The notes under the pieces were generated by a model. That model ran no database searches and was not told where the DNA came from. It was given only the letters and a program-made list of their open reading frames with translations. A stretch of 64,000 nt of DNA, from assembly GCF_008711285.1 (NCBI RefSeq), contig NZ_VXDC01000005.1:1-64000 (forward strand). Reading direction: 5' to 3'. Source of the stretch: Roseibium aquae. Its GTDB lineage: Bacteria; Pseudomonadota; Alphaproteobacteria; Rhizobiales; Stappiaceae. Each line of letters begins with the position of its first letter. Position 1 is the first letter of the stretch. The translations under genes were made by a program, and so were the position numbers. Positions 34,631-41,332 of this stretch are shown here, piece after piece.

Positions 34631-35325
34631 GCTTCGTCTCCCTTGTAAATGAGGATCATTGAAAAATACGGCGCGCTGCCCGCTGGAACATCCGCAAGAC
34701 GGAAGACCTTTTGGTCGGGCAGGCTGGCGCGTTCCACATAGCCTGCTGTGTCCAGCAAGCCCATGTCCGTCAAAAGCGCCTTGAGCCGGTCCAGATGCCG
34801 TCCGACCTTCATGATCGCGATCGCCTGAGCCGCCTCGATCTTCGGACGCAGCGCTTCATCGTCAAGCGGGCCGGGCAACACGGTGAGAACGTCGGTGCGG
34901 CTGGTCAGGGGCCGCAGCAGCCGGGATGCGCAGGCCGTCAGCGAGGTCACGCCCGGCACGATTTCGCAAGGAAAACGGTCCGACAAACGCTCGAACAGGT
35001 ACATGAACGACCCGTAGAAGAAGGGATCCCCCTCGCACAGTGTGACGACATCCGTGCCCGCCTCCAGGACGGAAGCGATTTCGCCGGCGGCCGTGTCATA
35101 GATTTCCTTCGCAGGAAAACGGTCAACCCGCATCGGCACGACAATCGGGATCTCCCGGGCGTCTGGGGGAATGGCCTTTGCCGCGATGGAACGCGCGAAG
35201 CTTTGACCTGAATCGGGGGCCGGATAAGCAATGACTTCGGCTTGCGAGATCAGGCGATGGGCTTTGAGCGTCATCAACTCCGGATCACCCGGGCCCAGCC
35301 CGACGCCATAAAGAGTACCTTTCAT
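34600..35325 (-). CDS. cobI: (Cobalt-)precorrin-2 C20-methyltransferase
   Basis: The ATG at 35323-35325 (MKGTLYGVGLGPGDPELMTL) overlaps the upstream stop (ATGA), so I prefer it to an ATG 18 bp earlier. The protein is then 241 residues. Methylase features are LKAHRLISQAEVIAYPAPDS, VVTLCEGDPFFYGSFMYLFE, EIVPGVTSLTACASRL and IMKVGRHLDRLKALL. The LCEGDPFFYGS motif is typical of the C20 enzyme. It converts (cobalt-)precorrin-2 to precorrin-3A. Confidence 0.92.
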   Translation of the reverse strand: MKGTLYGVGLGPGDPELMTLKAHRLISQAEVIAYPAPDSGQSFARSIAAKAIPPDAREIPIVVPMRVDRFPAKEIYDTAAGEIASVLEAGTDVVTLCEGDPFFYGSFMYLFERLSDRFPCEIVPGVTSLTACASRLLRPLTSRTDVLTVLPGPLDDEALRPKIEAAQAIAIMKVGRHLDRLKALLTDMGLLDTAGYVERASLPDQKVFRLADVPAGSAPYFSMILIYKGDEAWTLPPSFSS

Positions 35326-36524
35326 GATTTGACGATGCTCCATTGCGTGACGGGCATCAAGGGCCGCCAGCCGGTCATGCCGCCGACCGGTTTGGCGCGC
35401 TGGATGGCAAGGCGGGTCAGATCGCCCCCGTGGGTGTGCCAGGCCCCCAGAAGAACGCTTTCGCTCTCAAGCGTGATGGAATTGGCGACAAGCCGTCCGC
35501 CGGGCTTCAAGGCGTCGAGGCAGCGCTTGAATAGCCCTTTGACGGAAAGACCGCCGCCGATGAAGATCGCATCCGGCTCCGGCAATCCGTCCAGCCCGTC
35601 CGGTGCCGGGGCTTTGCGCAGATCGAAATGCGGGACGCCCAAGGTCAGCGCATTCAGATCCGCCATGGCGCGCCGTTCGTCGTGCGGCTCCAGGCCGATC
35701 GCCTGCCCACGGGGCGAGGCGCGCAGCCACTCGATCCCGATGGAGCCGCAGCCTGCCCCAATATCCCACAGGACGCCGCCGGGGTGAGGCGCAAGCGCTG
35801 CAAGCGTCACCGCCCGAACCTCCTGTTTCGTCATTTTGCCGTCATGATGGAAAGCATCGTCGGGCAGACCCGGCGTGTTTGGACGGAAGCGTGCACCGGG
35901 GTCGAGCGCGACTTCCAGCGCCAGCGTGTGGAAGTCGGCGACGTCGTCGTTCCAATCCTCGGCGAGGGCGCTTTTATGGGCTTCTTGCGGTCCGCCGATA
36001 TGTTCCAGCACATGCATGCGCGTCGACCCGAAGCCGTCGTCTGCCAGAAGATCGGCGACGCGCCGCGGCGTTTCGCGGTCGCTGGTCAGCGCCAGGACGC
36101 GGGCCCCGGGATAGAGCGCCGTGCGCAGCGTTTCGACCGGCCGTCCGTGAAGGGAGAGGCACTCGGTCTCCTGCACGGCCCAGCCGAGGCGGCTGGCGGC
36201 CAATTGAAAGGCGGAGAGCGCCGGGATGACGGCCATGTCCCCGGCATCGAAATGCTTGGCAAGGCTCGACCCGATGCCGAACCACTGCGGATCGCCGGTT
36301 GCAAGAACAGCCACGCGTTTGCCTTTCAGGGCATTGAGGTCCGCAAAGACGTGCGAAAACGGGCTCGGCCATGTCCGCCGCTTTGCTGCCTCAACCGGAA
36401 CAAGGCTGAAATGCCGCTCGCCGCCATAGACGACTTCGGCCCCATCCAGAAAGCTTCGGGCGGCGGCCGTCAGAACACCGTCTTCACCGATGCCGATGAG
36501 GGACAGCCAGGGCGCATGTGTCAT
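35322..36524 (-). CDS. cobL: Precorrin-6Y/7 C5,15-methyltransferase (decarboxylating), CbiE-CbiT fusion
   Basis: The 400-residue protein combines two domains. Residues 1-200 are a CbiE-type tetrapyrrole methylase (LIGIGEDGVLTAAARSFLDG, VAVLATGDPQWFGIGSSLAK, VIPALSAFQLAASRLGWAVQ). Residues ~215-400 are a CbiT-type Rossmann methyltransferase (MTKQEVRAVTLAALAPHPGG, LWDIGAGCGSIGIEWLRASP, AIFIGGGLSVKGLFKRCLDA). Together they methylate C5 and C15 and remove the C12 acetate carboxyl. The ATG overlaps the stop of the 75-residue gene upstream, and its stop overlaps the cobI start. Confidence 0.94.
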   Translation of the reverse strand: MTHAPWLSLIGIGEDGVLTAAARSFLDGAEVVYGGERHFSLVPVEAAKRRTWPSPFSHVFADLNALKGKRVAVLATGDPQWFGIGSSLAKHFDAGDMAVIPALSAFQLAASRLGWAVQETECLSLHGRPVETLRTALYPGARVLALTSDRETPRRVADLLADDGFGSTRMHVLEHIGGPQEAHKSALAEDWNDDVADFHTLALEVALDPGARFRPNTPGLPDDAFHHDGKMTKQEVRAVTLAALAPHPGGVLWDIGAGCGSIGIEWLRASPRGQAIGLEPHDERRAMADLNALTLGVPHFDLRKAPAPDGLDGLPEPDAIFIGGGLSVKGLFKRCLDALKPGGRLVANSITLESESVLLGAWHTHGGDLTRLAIQRAKPVGGMTGWRPLMPVTQWSIVKS

Positions 36525-36748
36525 GTTGGTTTGTCCTGCCTGTAGCGGCCAATTGCCGGTTTGGTCCCGAGCGGTTCCGGCTTGCCATCATGCGTGGGCT
36601 TGGCGGATTGCGCGCCGCGCGATTTGTGGTGCGCGCGAGGATCTGTTCCCGCCTCCTTTGCCACAGGCCCGCCATGCGACAGGAAGCCATAGGATTTCAT
36701 TGGTTTGCTGCCACCAGTGGAGCGCCGGGTTTCCTTGTCTTTAGTCAT
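36521..36748 (-). CDS. Small basic protein embedded in the corrin operon (unknown function)
   Basis: This 75-residue frame starts at the ATG at 36746-36748, inside the last codons of cobH, and its TGA overlaps the cobL ATG (ATGA at 36521-36524). Overlaps on both sides argue strongly that it is translated. The protein is hydrophilic, rich in Lys, Arg, Gly and Pro, with a short KPMKSYGFLSHGGPVAKEAG centre and a likely disordered tail (KPEPLGTKPAIGRYRQDKPT). It has no cysteine, one hydrophobic patch (YGFL), and no membrane segment. I know no function for it. It could be a chaperone-like or scaffold peptide for neighbouring enzymes, but that is speculation. Confidence 0.7.
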   Translation of the reverse strand: MTKDKETRRSTGGSKPMKSYGFLSHGGPVAKEAGTDPRAHHKSRGAQSAKPTHDGKPEPLGTKPAIGRYRQDKPT

Positions 36749-37412
36749 TGCCGGCCTCCTCCGGCAGGCCCGCCGCAAGACCGTTCACGGCGGCGGCAGC
36801 GAGCGCAGACCCGCCGCGCCGCCCGGTGAGAGCAAGGTAAGGAAGGCCAAGACCGTTTGCGGCCAGCGCCTCCTTGGATTCTGCCGCACCGACGAAACCG
36901 ACCGGAAAGCCGAGAATCGCCGCCGGTTTCGGCGCGCCCGCTGCGATCATCTCCAGGAGGTGGAAGAGCGCTGTCGGCGCATTGCCGATGGCAACAACGC
37001 TTCCCCCCAGATGGTGCCGCCAAAGTTCGACGGCTGCGGCGGACCGGGTTGTGCCAAGCTCTGCGGCCAAACCCGGAACGGCGGGATCGTTCAACGTGCA
37101 GATCACCTCGTTCTGCGCGGGCAAGTGCCGCCGGATAATGCCATGGGCAACCATCTCGACATCGCACAGGACGGGCGCGCCAGAGGATAATGCCGCGTGC
37201 GCTTCGTCCCGGATGGTTTCCGACCAGACGAGATCCTGAGTGATGTCGGTCATTCCGCACGCGTGGATGAGCCGGATCGCGACCGGGTGCAGGCTTTCAG
37301 GAAGCCGGTCGAGATCAGCTTCGGCGCGGACAATCGCAAAGGACTGGCGGTAAATGGCCGCCGGATCCTTTTCATAGCCAAAGGACGGGGCGGCCGGAGC
37401 CTGTTCGCTCAC
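36741..37412 (-). CDS. cobH: Precorrin-8X methylmutase (CbiC/CobH)
   Basis: The 223-residue protein has YEKDPAAIYRQSFAIVRAEA near the start, followed by the catalytic-His segment VAIRLIHACGMTDI, then PVLCDVEMVAHGIIRRHLP, SAAAVELWRHHLGGSVVAIG, NAPTALFHLLEMI, and AAILGFPVGFVGAAESKEAL near the end. The enzyme moves a methyl from C11 to C12, forming (cobalt-)hydrogenobyrinate or cobyrinate. Its ATG overlaps the cbiX stop by four bases. In its final codons it overlaps the start of the 75-residue gene. Confidence 0.94.
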   Translation of the reverse strand: MSEQAPAAPSFGYEKDPAAIYRQSFAIVRAEADLDRLPESLHPVAIRLIHACGMTDITQDLVWSETIRDEAHAALSSGAPVLCDVEMVAHGIIRRHLPAQNEVICTLNDPAVPGLAAELGTTRSAAAVELWRHHLGGSVVAIGNAPTALFHLLEMIAAGAPKPAAILGFPVGFVGAAESKEALAANGLGLPYLALTGRRGGSALAAAAVNGLAAGLPEEAGND

Positions 37413-38518
37413 CCGGCTTTATCCATCGATTTCGGCCCGAGCGGGTGATCCGCATGCGGGTAGGGATGGTGGTGATGATCGTGGCTATGGCCGTGATCCT
37501 CGCCGTGGTGGTGATGCCCGTGGCCGTGCCCGTGCCCATGATCATGACTGTGGTCATGATCATGGTGGTGGTGAGCCTTCTTGCGGATCTCCTTCTCGCA
37601 GGCGCCCGTGCAAATCTCGTCACAGAGTTTGCATTCTGCTTCCGCGCCGAGGCCCTCCACATGATGGTGATGGCTTTCCTGGGCGAGCCCGACTTCCGCC
37701 TCGAAGCCAAGCACCTGTTCCCGGTACTTGCACATCTGGCAGTTCATCAGGTTCTGGCCCTGAAGGATTTCCTGCACCCGGTCGGCCATCGTGTCGATGA
37801 CCTGCGGATGGTCGTTCAGATAGCCGGCTTTCAGGAACTCGATCTCCGGATGGGCCTCGGCCACCGTGTCGGTTGCCGTGTAGATCCGCTGGACGAGAAC
37901 GCCGGTGAAGAGGAAATAGGGAAAAACGATGATGCGCTTGTAGCCAAGCTTGGCCGCATGCTCGAGACCCGGGGCAACCAGCGGGAAGGTGACGCCCGAA
38001 TACGACGTCTCTGCCCAGCCGAAACCGAAGCCTTCCCAAAGAAGGCGCATGATCTTGGTCACGTTCGAATTGGCGTCCGGGTCCGACGCACCGCGGCCGA
38101 CGACCATCAGAAGCGTTTCATGCGCTGGCACCTCCGTTTCGGCAGCGTCAATCGCTTCCTGAATGCGGGCGGCCGCCGCGCGCACCATGCGCATGTCGAC
38201 GGCAAGTTCCCGGCCGTAGGAAATCTTCATGCCCGGGTTCTGCGCCTGGTAGGTGTTGAGAACCGAGGGAATGTCATTCTTCGCATGGCCGGCCGCGAAC
38301 AGCATTCCGGGAACGGCCAGCACATGGGTGCAGCCCTGGTCGCGGAGTTTGTCCAGTCCGTCCTTGATCACCGGGTTGGCGAACTCGAGATAGCCATATT
38401 CCACCGGCCAGTCCGGAAAGCGGGACCGCAGGCCTTCTGCGAGTTGGGCGAACTGCTTGACGGCGCCGCGGTTGCGGCTGCCATGGCCGCAGATCATCAG
38501 ACCGAGTTTTTCGCTCAT
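37409..38518 (-). CDS. cbiX: Sirohydrochlorin cobaltochelatase, long CbiX form with His-rich tail
   Basis: From the ATG at 38516-38518 (MSEKLGLMICGHGSRNRGAV) the protein is 369 residues. Two CbiX-like halves are seen: LMICGHGSRNRGAVKQFAQL with VPGMLFAAGHAKNDIPSVL (residues ~1-130), and TLLMVVGRGASDPDANSNVT with KRIIVFPYFLFTGVLVQRIY (~140-260). After this come cysteines in CQMCKYREQ and CKLCDEICTGACEKE, a possible Fe-S or metal site. A final ~45-residue tail is dense in His, Asp and Gly (HHHHDHDHSHDHGHGHGHG). CbiX inserts Co2+ into sirohydrochlorin, the defining early step of the cobalt-first route. The tail likely stores or delivers cobalt. Confidence 0.93.
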   Translation of the reverse strand: MSEKLGLMICGHGSRNRGAVKQFAQLAEGLRSRFPDWPVEYGYLEFANPVIKDGLDKLRDQGCTHVLAVPGMLFAAGHAKNDIPSVLNTYQAQNPGMKISYGRELAVDMRMVRAAAARIQEAIDAAETEVPAHETLLMVVGRGASDPDANSNVTKIMRLLWEGFGFGWAETSYSGVTFPLVAPGLEHAAKLGYKRIIVFPYFLFTGVLVQRIYTATDTVAEAHPEIEFLKAGYLNDHPQVIDTMADRVQEILQGQNLMNCQMCKYREQVLGFEAEVGLAQESHHHHVEGLGAEAECKLCDEICTGACEKEIRKKAHHHHDHDHSHDHGHGHGHGHHHHGEDHGHSHDHHHHPYPHADHPLGPKSMDKAG

Positions 38519-38763
38519 ATGGCTGCCCCGGTCTTTTGATCCTCGACGCGGGTTTCCGGCTGTTCTTCCGGAGAGGACGGATTTCTTGTTTTCTTGCGGC
38601 GCTTCATGGCCAGGACCCCGGCCACAGCGGCGGCACCGAACAACGCGGCCGCGCCAAGCCAATGGGAATGCCCGGCCAATTCACCCAGGTGGCCCGGATG
38701 GGCAAGGGCGGCACCGGGCAGAAATCCCGTGCCGATGGCCGCAATCTGAATTGGATATTTCAA
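38515..38763 (-). CDS. Small membrane protein (DUF6732-like) heading the corrin operon
   Basis: I start at the TTG at 38761-38763, preceded by GGGGGAGAG, giving 82 residues (MKYPIQIAAIGTGFLPGAAL). An Ala-rich N-terminal segment could be a signal peptide, ending before AHPGHLGELAGHSHWLG. The following AAALFGAAAVAGVLAM is one membrane helix, and the tail is charged (KRRKKTRNPSSPEEQPETRV). The HPGH and GHSHW histidines look metal-binding and suggest a role in cobalt handling at the envelope. The TGA overlaps the cbiX ATG (ATGA), so it belongs to this operon. I recall similar proteins as DUF6732; no function is known to me. Confidence 0.75.
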   Translation of the reverse strand: MKYPIQIAAIGTGFLPGAALAHPGHLGELAGHSHWLGAAALFGAAAVAGVLAMKRRKKTRNPSSPEEQPETRVEDQKTGAAI

Positions 38764-38798
38764 AGGTCTCTCCCCCTTCAAACAGGTTGAACGTGTCC

Positions 38799-38836
38799 AA
38801 AAAGGGCGGCCCGAAAGGAATGAAAGCGGGCCGTCC
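38799..38836 (-). terminator. Intrinsic terminator in the leader of the corrin operon
   Basis: On the minus strand a 10-bp stem (GGACGGCCCG / CGGGCCGCCC, one G-U pair) with a 13-nt loop is followed by five T residues. It ends 36 bp upstream of the first gene's start codon (38763). A strong terminator inside a leader usually means premature termination control, as in riboswitches. Confidence 0.75.
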
Positions 38837-38956
38837 GGCGATAGAGTGAAGCGCGCCAGAAAAACCAATGACAGCTCCGGCGCGCATCCCCGGTTTGGGT
38901 CGACCGCTTGCCGGAATCGCTTTCAGTCCCCTGTTGGGACGCCGTCCAAGTCGGCG
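38837..38956 (-). promoter_or_regulatory. Structured 5' leader of the corrin operon (candidate attenuator or riboswitch)
   Basis: Upstream of the terminator the minus strand can form successive hairpins. These are CGCCG/CGGCG (38940-38956), GTCCC/GGGAC (38926-38940), and a perfect 7-bp GCGCGCC/GGCGCGC (38851-38885). The canonical B12-box (AGCCAGGAGACCTGCC-like) is not seen, so this is either a very divergent cobalamin element or another regulator. The rest of the 454-bp gap (38957-39217) shows no gene and presumably holds divergent promoters. Confidence 0.45.
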
Positions 38957-39217
38957 CACCGTAGAAGAGCGGGATAAGCGGATCAAGCCTGAAAGCGACA
39001 TGATCGAAGGCGTGAAACGGCAGGAGCCAAACCGCTTGAAACGGCGGAAAATGCGTGCCTACGGCTCTGCTTGCGGGGCCGAATTCGCCTGGAAGCTTCG
39101 GCCCGCTCCTCGCATTGGCGGAAGCCGGACGAAGGGCAAGCCGGGAAATCGAAAGATAAGAATTGCCTCCGCCTCGGGAAAAAGATAGGTGCTTTTAACA
39201 ATGGGGGCGGGCGATTG

Positions 39218-39607
39218 GTGTCTTTGAAAAAAGCTCAAATCAGGCGGATGGTTGCGGCAATTCTGCTGCCGGCCATGTTGTTCGCCGCCTTGATTCCATC
39301 CGGCTTCATGCCGGCGGTTCATGCCGATGGAACCTGGACGATCACCATCTGTACCGCGGACGGTCCCCAGGTCATTCGCTACGATGCCGAGGGCAAGCAC
39401 CTTCCCGATGACCCGCTGCCGGAAAACGAGCGCGCGTCCAACGTTTGTGCATTTGCTTTCACCGCCGCCTATGTGCAGCTTTGGGTGCAAACGGCGGTCG
39501 TGCATCCGCTAAGGGGACCTGAGCTCTGGACGGCCAGGTTCGACCATGCGCTGACTCCGGGCCAACTCGGACTGCGAAACGCCCGCGGGCCACCTCCTTT
39601 CTCCTGA
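39218..39607 (+). CDS. DUF2946-like small exported or membrane protein
   Basis: I prefer the GTG at 39218 after a G-rich ribosome-binding region, giving 129 residues; the ATG at 39248 is the alternative. The N-terminus has RRMVAAILLPAMLFAALIPS followed by GFMPAVHADG, which matches the DUF2946 pattern (a helix, then IPxGFMP). Then comes TWTITICTADGPQVIRYDAE with one Cys, and a second weakly hydrophobic stretch with Cys (NVCAFAFTAAYVQLWVQTAV). Such proteins often sit with copper or other metal-related TonB and PepSY genes. The following gene is PepSY-type, separated by 75 bp, so the two probably form an operon. Confidence 0.65.
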   Translation: MSLKKAQIRRMVAAILLPAMLFAALIPSGFMPAVHADGTWTITICTADGPQVIRYDAEGKHLPDDPLPENERASNVCAFAFTAAYVQLWVQTAVVHPLRGPELWTARFDHALTPGQLGLRNARGPPPFS

Positions 39608-39682
39608 CATCCGCACATTTGTTGAAAACGACACACCTTGCCGAACCACCCTGGTTCGGTCGTGACGCGTTTGGAGAGAATC

Positions 39683-41092
39683 ATGACGCAGCAAGTCGCC
39701 GGTGCACCACCAAAGGTCACCGCAACCGATCAGTTTTACCGCGCCGCGTGGCGCTGGCACTTTTATGCCGGGCTTTTTGTCGCTCCGTTTTTCATCCTTC
39801 TGGCCGTAACCGGCATGATGATGATGTTCATCGGATATTTCGGTGGCAGGGACGGCGAGAAGATCACCATTCCCGTCGCCCAGAATGCTCAAGTCCTGCC
39901 CGTTTCGGTCCAGGCAGATGCCGCCGTGGGGGCCGTCCCCGGCGGGGCCATAGTCGAATGGCTCAAGCCACGGGCCGACGACAACGTATCCGTGTTTCGG
40001 ATCCGCAACGGCGACACGCAAACAATGGTGGCGGTCGACCCGTATACGGGTGCCGTTGTCGACACCTGGATTCGCAGAAGCGGCTGGTACGATTTTGCCG
40101 ACGGTCTTCATAGCGACCTGTTGATCGGCACGACCGGAGATCGCTTGCTCGAAATCGCGGCCGGGTTCGGCTTCATCCTCTTGGTGACAGGGCTTTACCT
40201 TTGGTGGCCCCGCGATCGAGGCGCCCTGTCCGTTCTCGTTCCGGACCTTGCGGCATCCGGCCGCCAATTCTGGAAAAGCCTGCATATGTCCGTTGGGGTC
40301 TGGCTGTCGGTCTTTCTTGTCCTGTTCCTGATCACGGGGATGGCCTGGACGGGGGTCTGGGGCGCGAAGCTGGTTCAGGCCTGGAGCACCTTTCCAGCAG
40401 AGAAGTGGGACAACGTTCCATTGTCAGACGACACCCATGCCAGCATGAACCATGGAAACCTGTCGGATGTCCCGTGGGCGCTGGAACAAACGCCGATGCC
40501 GGCATCCGGCTCGTCGGCAGGCGCCGCCGGCACGCAACCCGGCGTTCCGGTCACCATTGACGCGGTCGCTGATCTCGCGGTTCGTCTTGGTCTAGATGGG
40601 CGTTACCGGATCGCGTATCCACGTGGGCAAACCGGTGTTTGGACCATCAATCAGGACACAATGAGTTCGGACGCCGAAAACCCATTCGGCGACCGCACCG
40701 TCCATATTGACCGGTTCTCGGGCCAGATCCTGGCGGATGTCCGGTTCGCGGACTACTCGCTTGCCGGCAAATCCATGGCCGTGGGCATCCCGTTCCACAT
40801 GGGGCTGATGGGCCTTTGGAACCTGGTTCTCAACACCATCGTCTGCCTCGGGGTGATCTTCTTGAGTGTCAGCGGTCTGGTGATGTGGTGGCTCCGCCGG
40901 CCCAAGGGCGGCGCCTTGCGCGTCTTCGCGCCGAAGACCCCGGAGCACCTTCCGCATTGGCGCGGCGCGATGATCGTCATGCTCCTCCTGTCGCTGGCAT
41001 TCCCTCTGGTGGGGATCACCTTGCTAACTGTTCTGACCATGGACTATCTCATCGTGAAACGGGTCCCGCTTTTGCGCAAAGCGTTCGCTTGA
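39683..41092 (+). CDS. PepSY-associated transmembrane protein
   Basis: The ATG at 39683 (MTQQVAGAPPKVTATDQFYR), preceded by GGAGAGA, gives 469 residues. PepSY_TM features are FYRAAWRWHFYAGLFVAPFF at TM1 (about 15-50), TGMMMMFIGYFG, GLHSDLLIGTTGDRLLEIAA, the LYLWWPR signature near residue 170, WKSLHMSVGVWLSVFLVLFL, and a late MGLWNLVLNTIVCLGVIFLS then MWWLRRP. Four TM helices hold PepSY domains on the periplasmic side. Related proteins are found with siderophore or metal uptake and act as inner-membrane reductases or regulators. Substrate is unknown. Confidence 0.85.
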   Translation: MTQQVAGAPPKVTATDQFYRAAWRWHFYAGLFVAPFFILLAVTGMMMMFIGYFGGRDGEKITIPVAQNAQVLPVSVQADAAVGAVPGGAIVEWLKPRADDNVSVFRIRNGDTQTMVAVDPYTGAVVDTWIRRSGWYDFADGLHSDLLIGTTGDRLLEIAAGFGFILLVTGLYLWWPRDRGALSVLVPDLAASGRQFWKSLHMSVGVWLSVFLVLFLITGMAWTGVWGAKLVQAWSTFPAEKWDNVPLSDDTHASMNHGNLSDVPWALEQTPMPASGSSAGAAGTQPGVPVTIDAVADLAVRLGLDGRYRIAYPRGQTGVWTINQDTMSSDAENPFGDRTVHIDRFSGQILADVRFADYSLAGKSMAVGIPFHMGLMGLWNLVLNTIVCLGVIFLSVSGLVMWWLRRPKGGALRVFAPKTPEHLPHWRGAMIVMLLLSLAFPLVGITLLTVLTMDYLIVKRVPLLRKAFA

Positions 41093-41185
41093 CCCCGCAT
41101 TGCGACCGTCGGGACGCGGCCTTCGGCCGCGCCCTGATGGCAAAGCCAGTTTACACCTCATCGGGAGAAGGTTGCAGGACCGTCT

Positions 41186-41237
41186 CGAAGGATCGTTGGC
41201 CTTTCTTTAAACCCTGCTGCGTTTTTTCGATCCTTCG
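41186..41237. repeat. Long-loop inverted repeat after the PepSY gene
   Basis: Perfect 10-bp arms (CGAAGGATCG at 41186-41195, CGATCCTTCG at 41228-41237) flank a 32-nt loop. A shorter GC-rich hairpin (CGCGGCC/GGCCGCG) lies near 41115-41133. They lie in the 240-bp gap between two convergent genes and may serve as terminators, though neither has a clean T-run. Confidence 0.35.
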
Positions 41238-41332
41238 CAGCGTTGCGCACCTAACGATGCGTTTTCGGTGAAGCTGCGCCCTTGACAGACGTCAGTGGCA
41301 ACGCGGCCCCGGGGACGAATGGTGCCGATTGG

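Noticed and set aside
37445-38539. A long plus-strand frame opposite cbiX
   Set aside because: Its valine/methionine-rich start is just the antisense of the His-rich tail of CbiX.
38764-39217. A canonical cobalamin riboswitch
   Set aside because: I looked on both strands for the B12 box (AGCCAGGAGACCTGCC-like) and the GCCACT segment and did not find them; only a structured leader with a terminator is supported.
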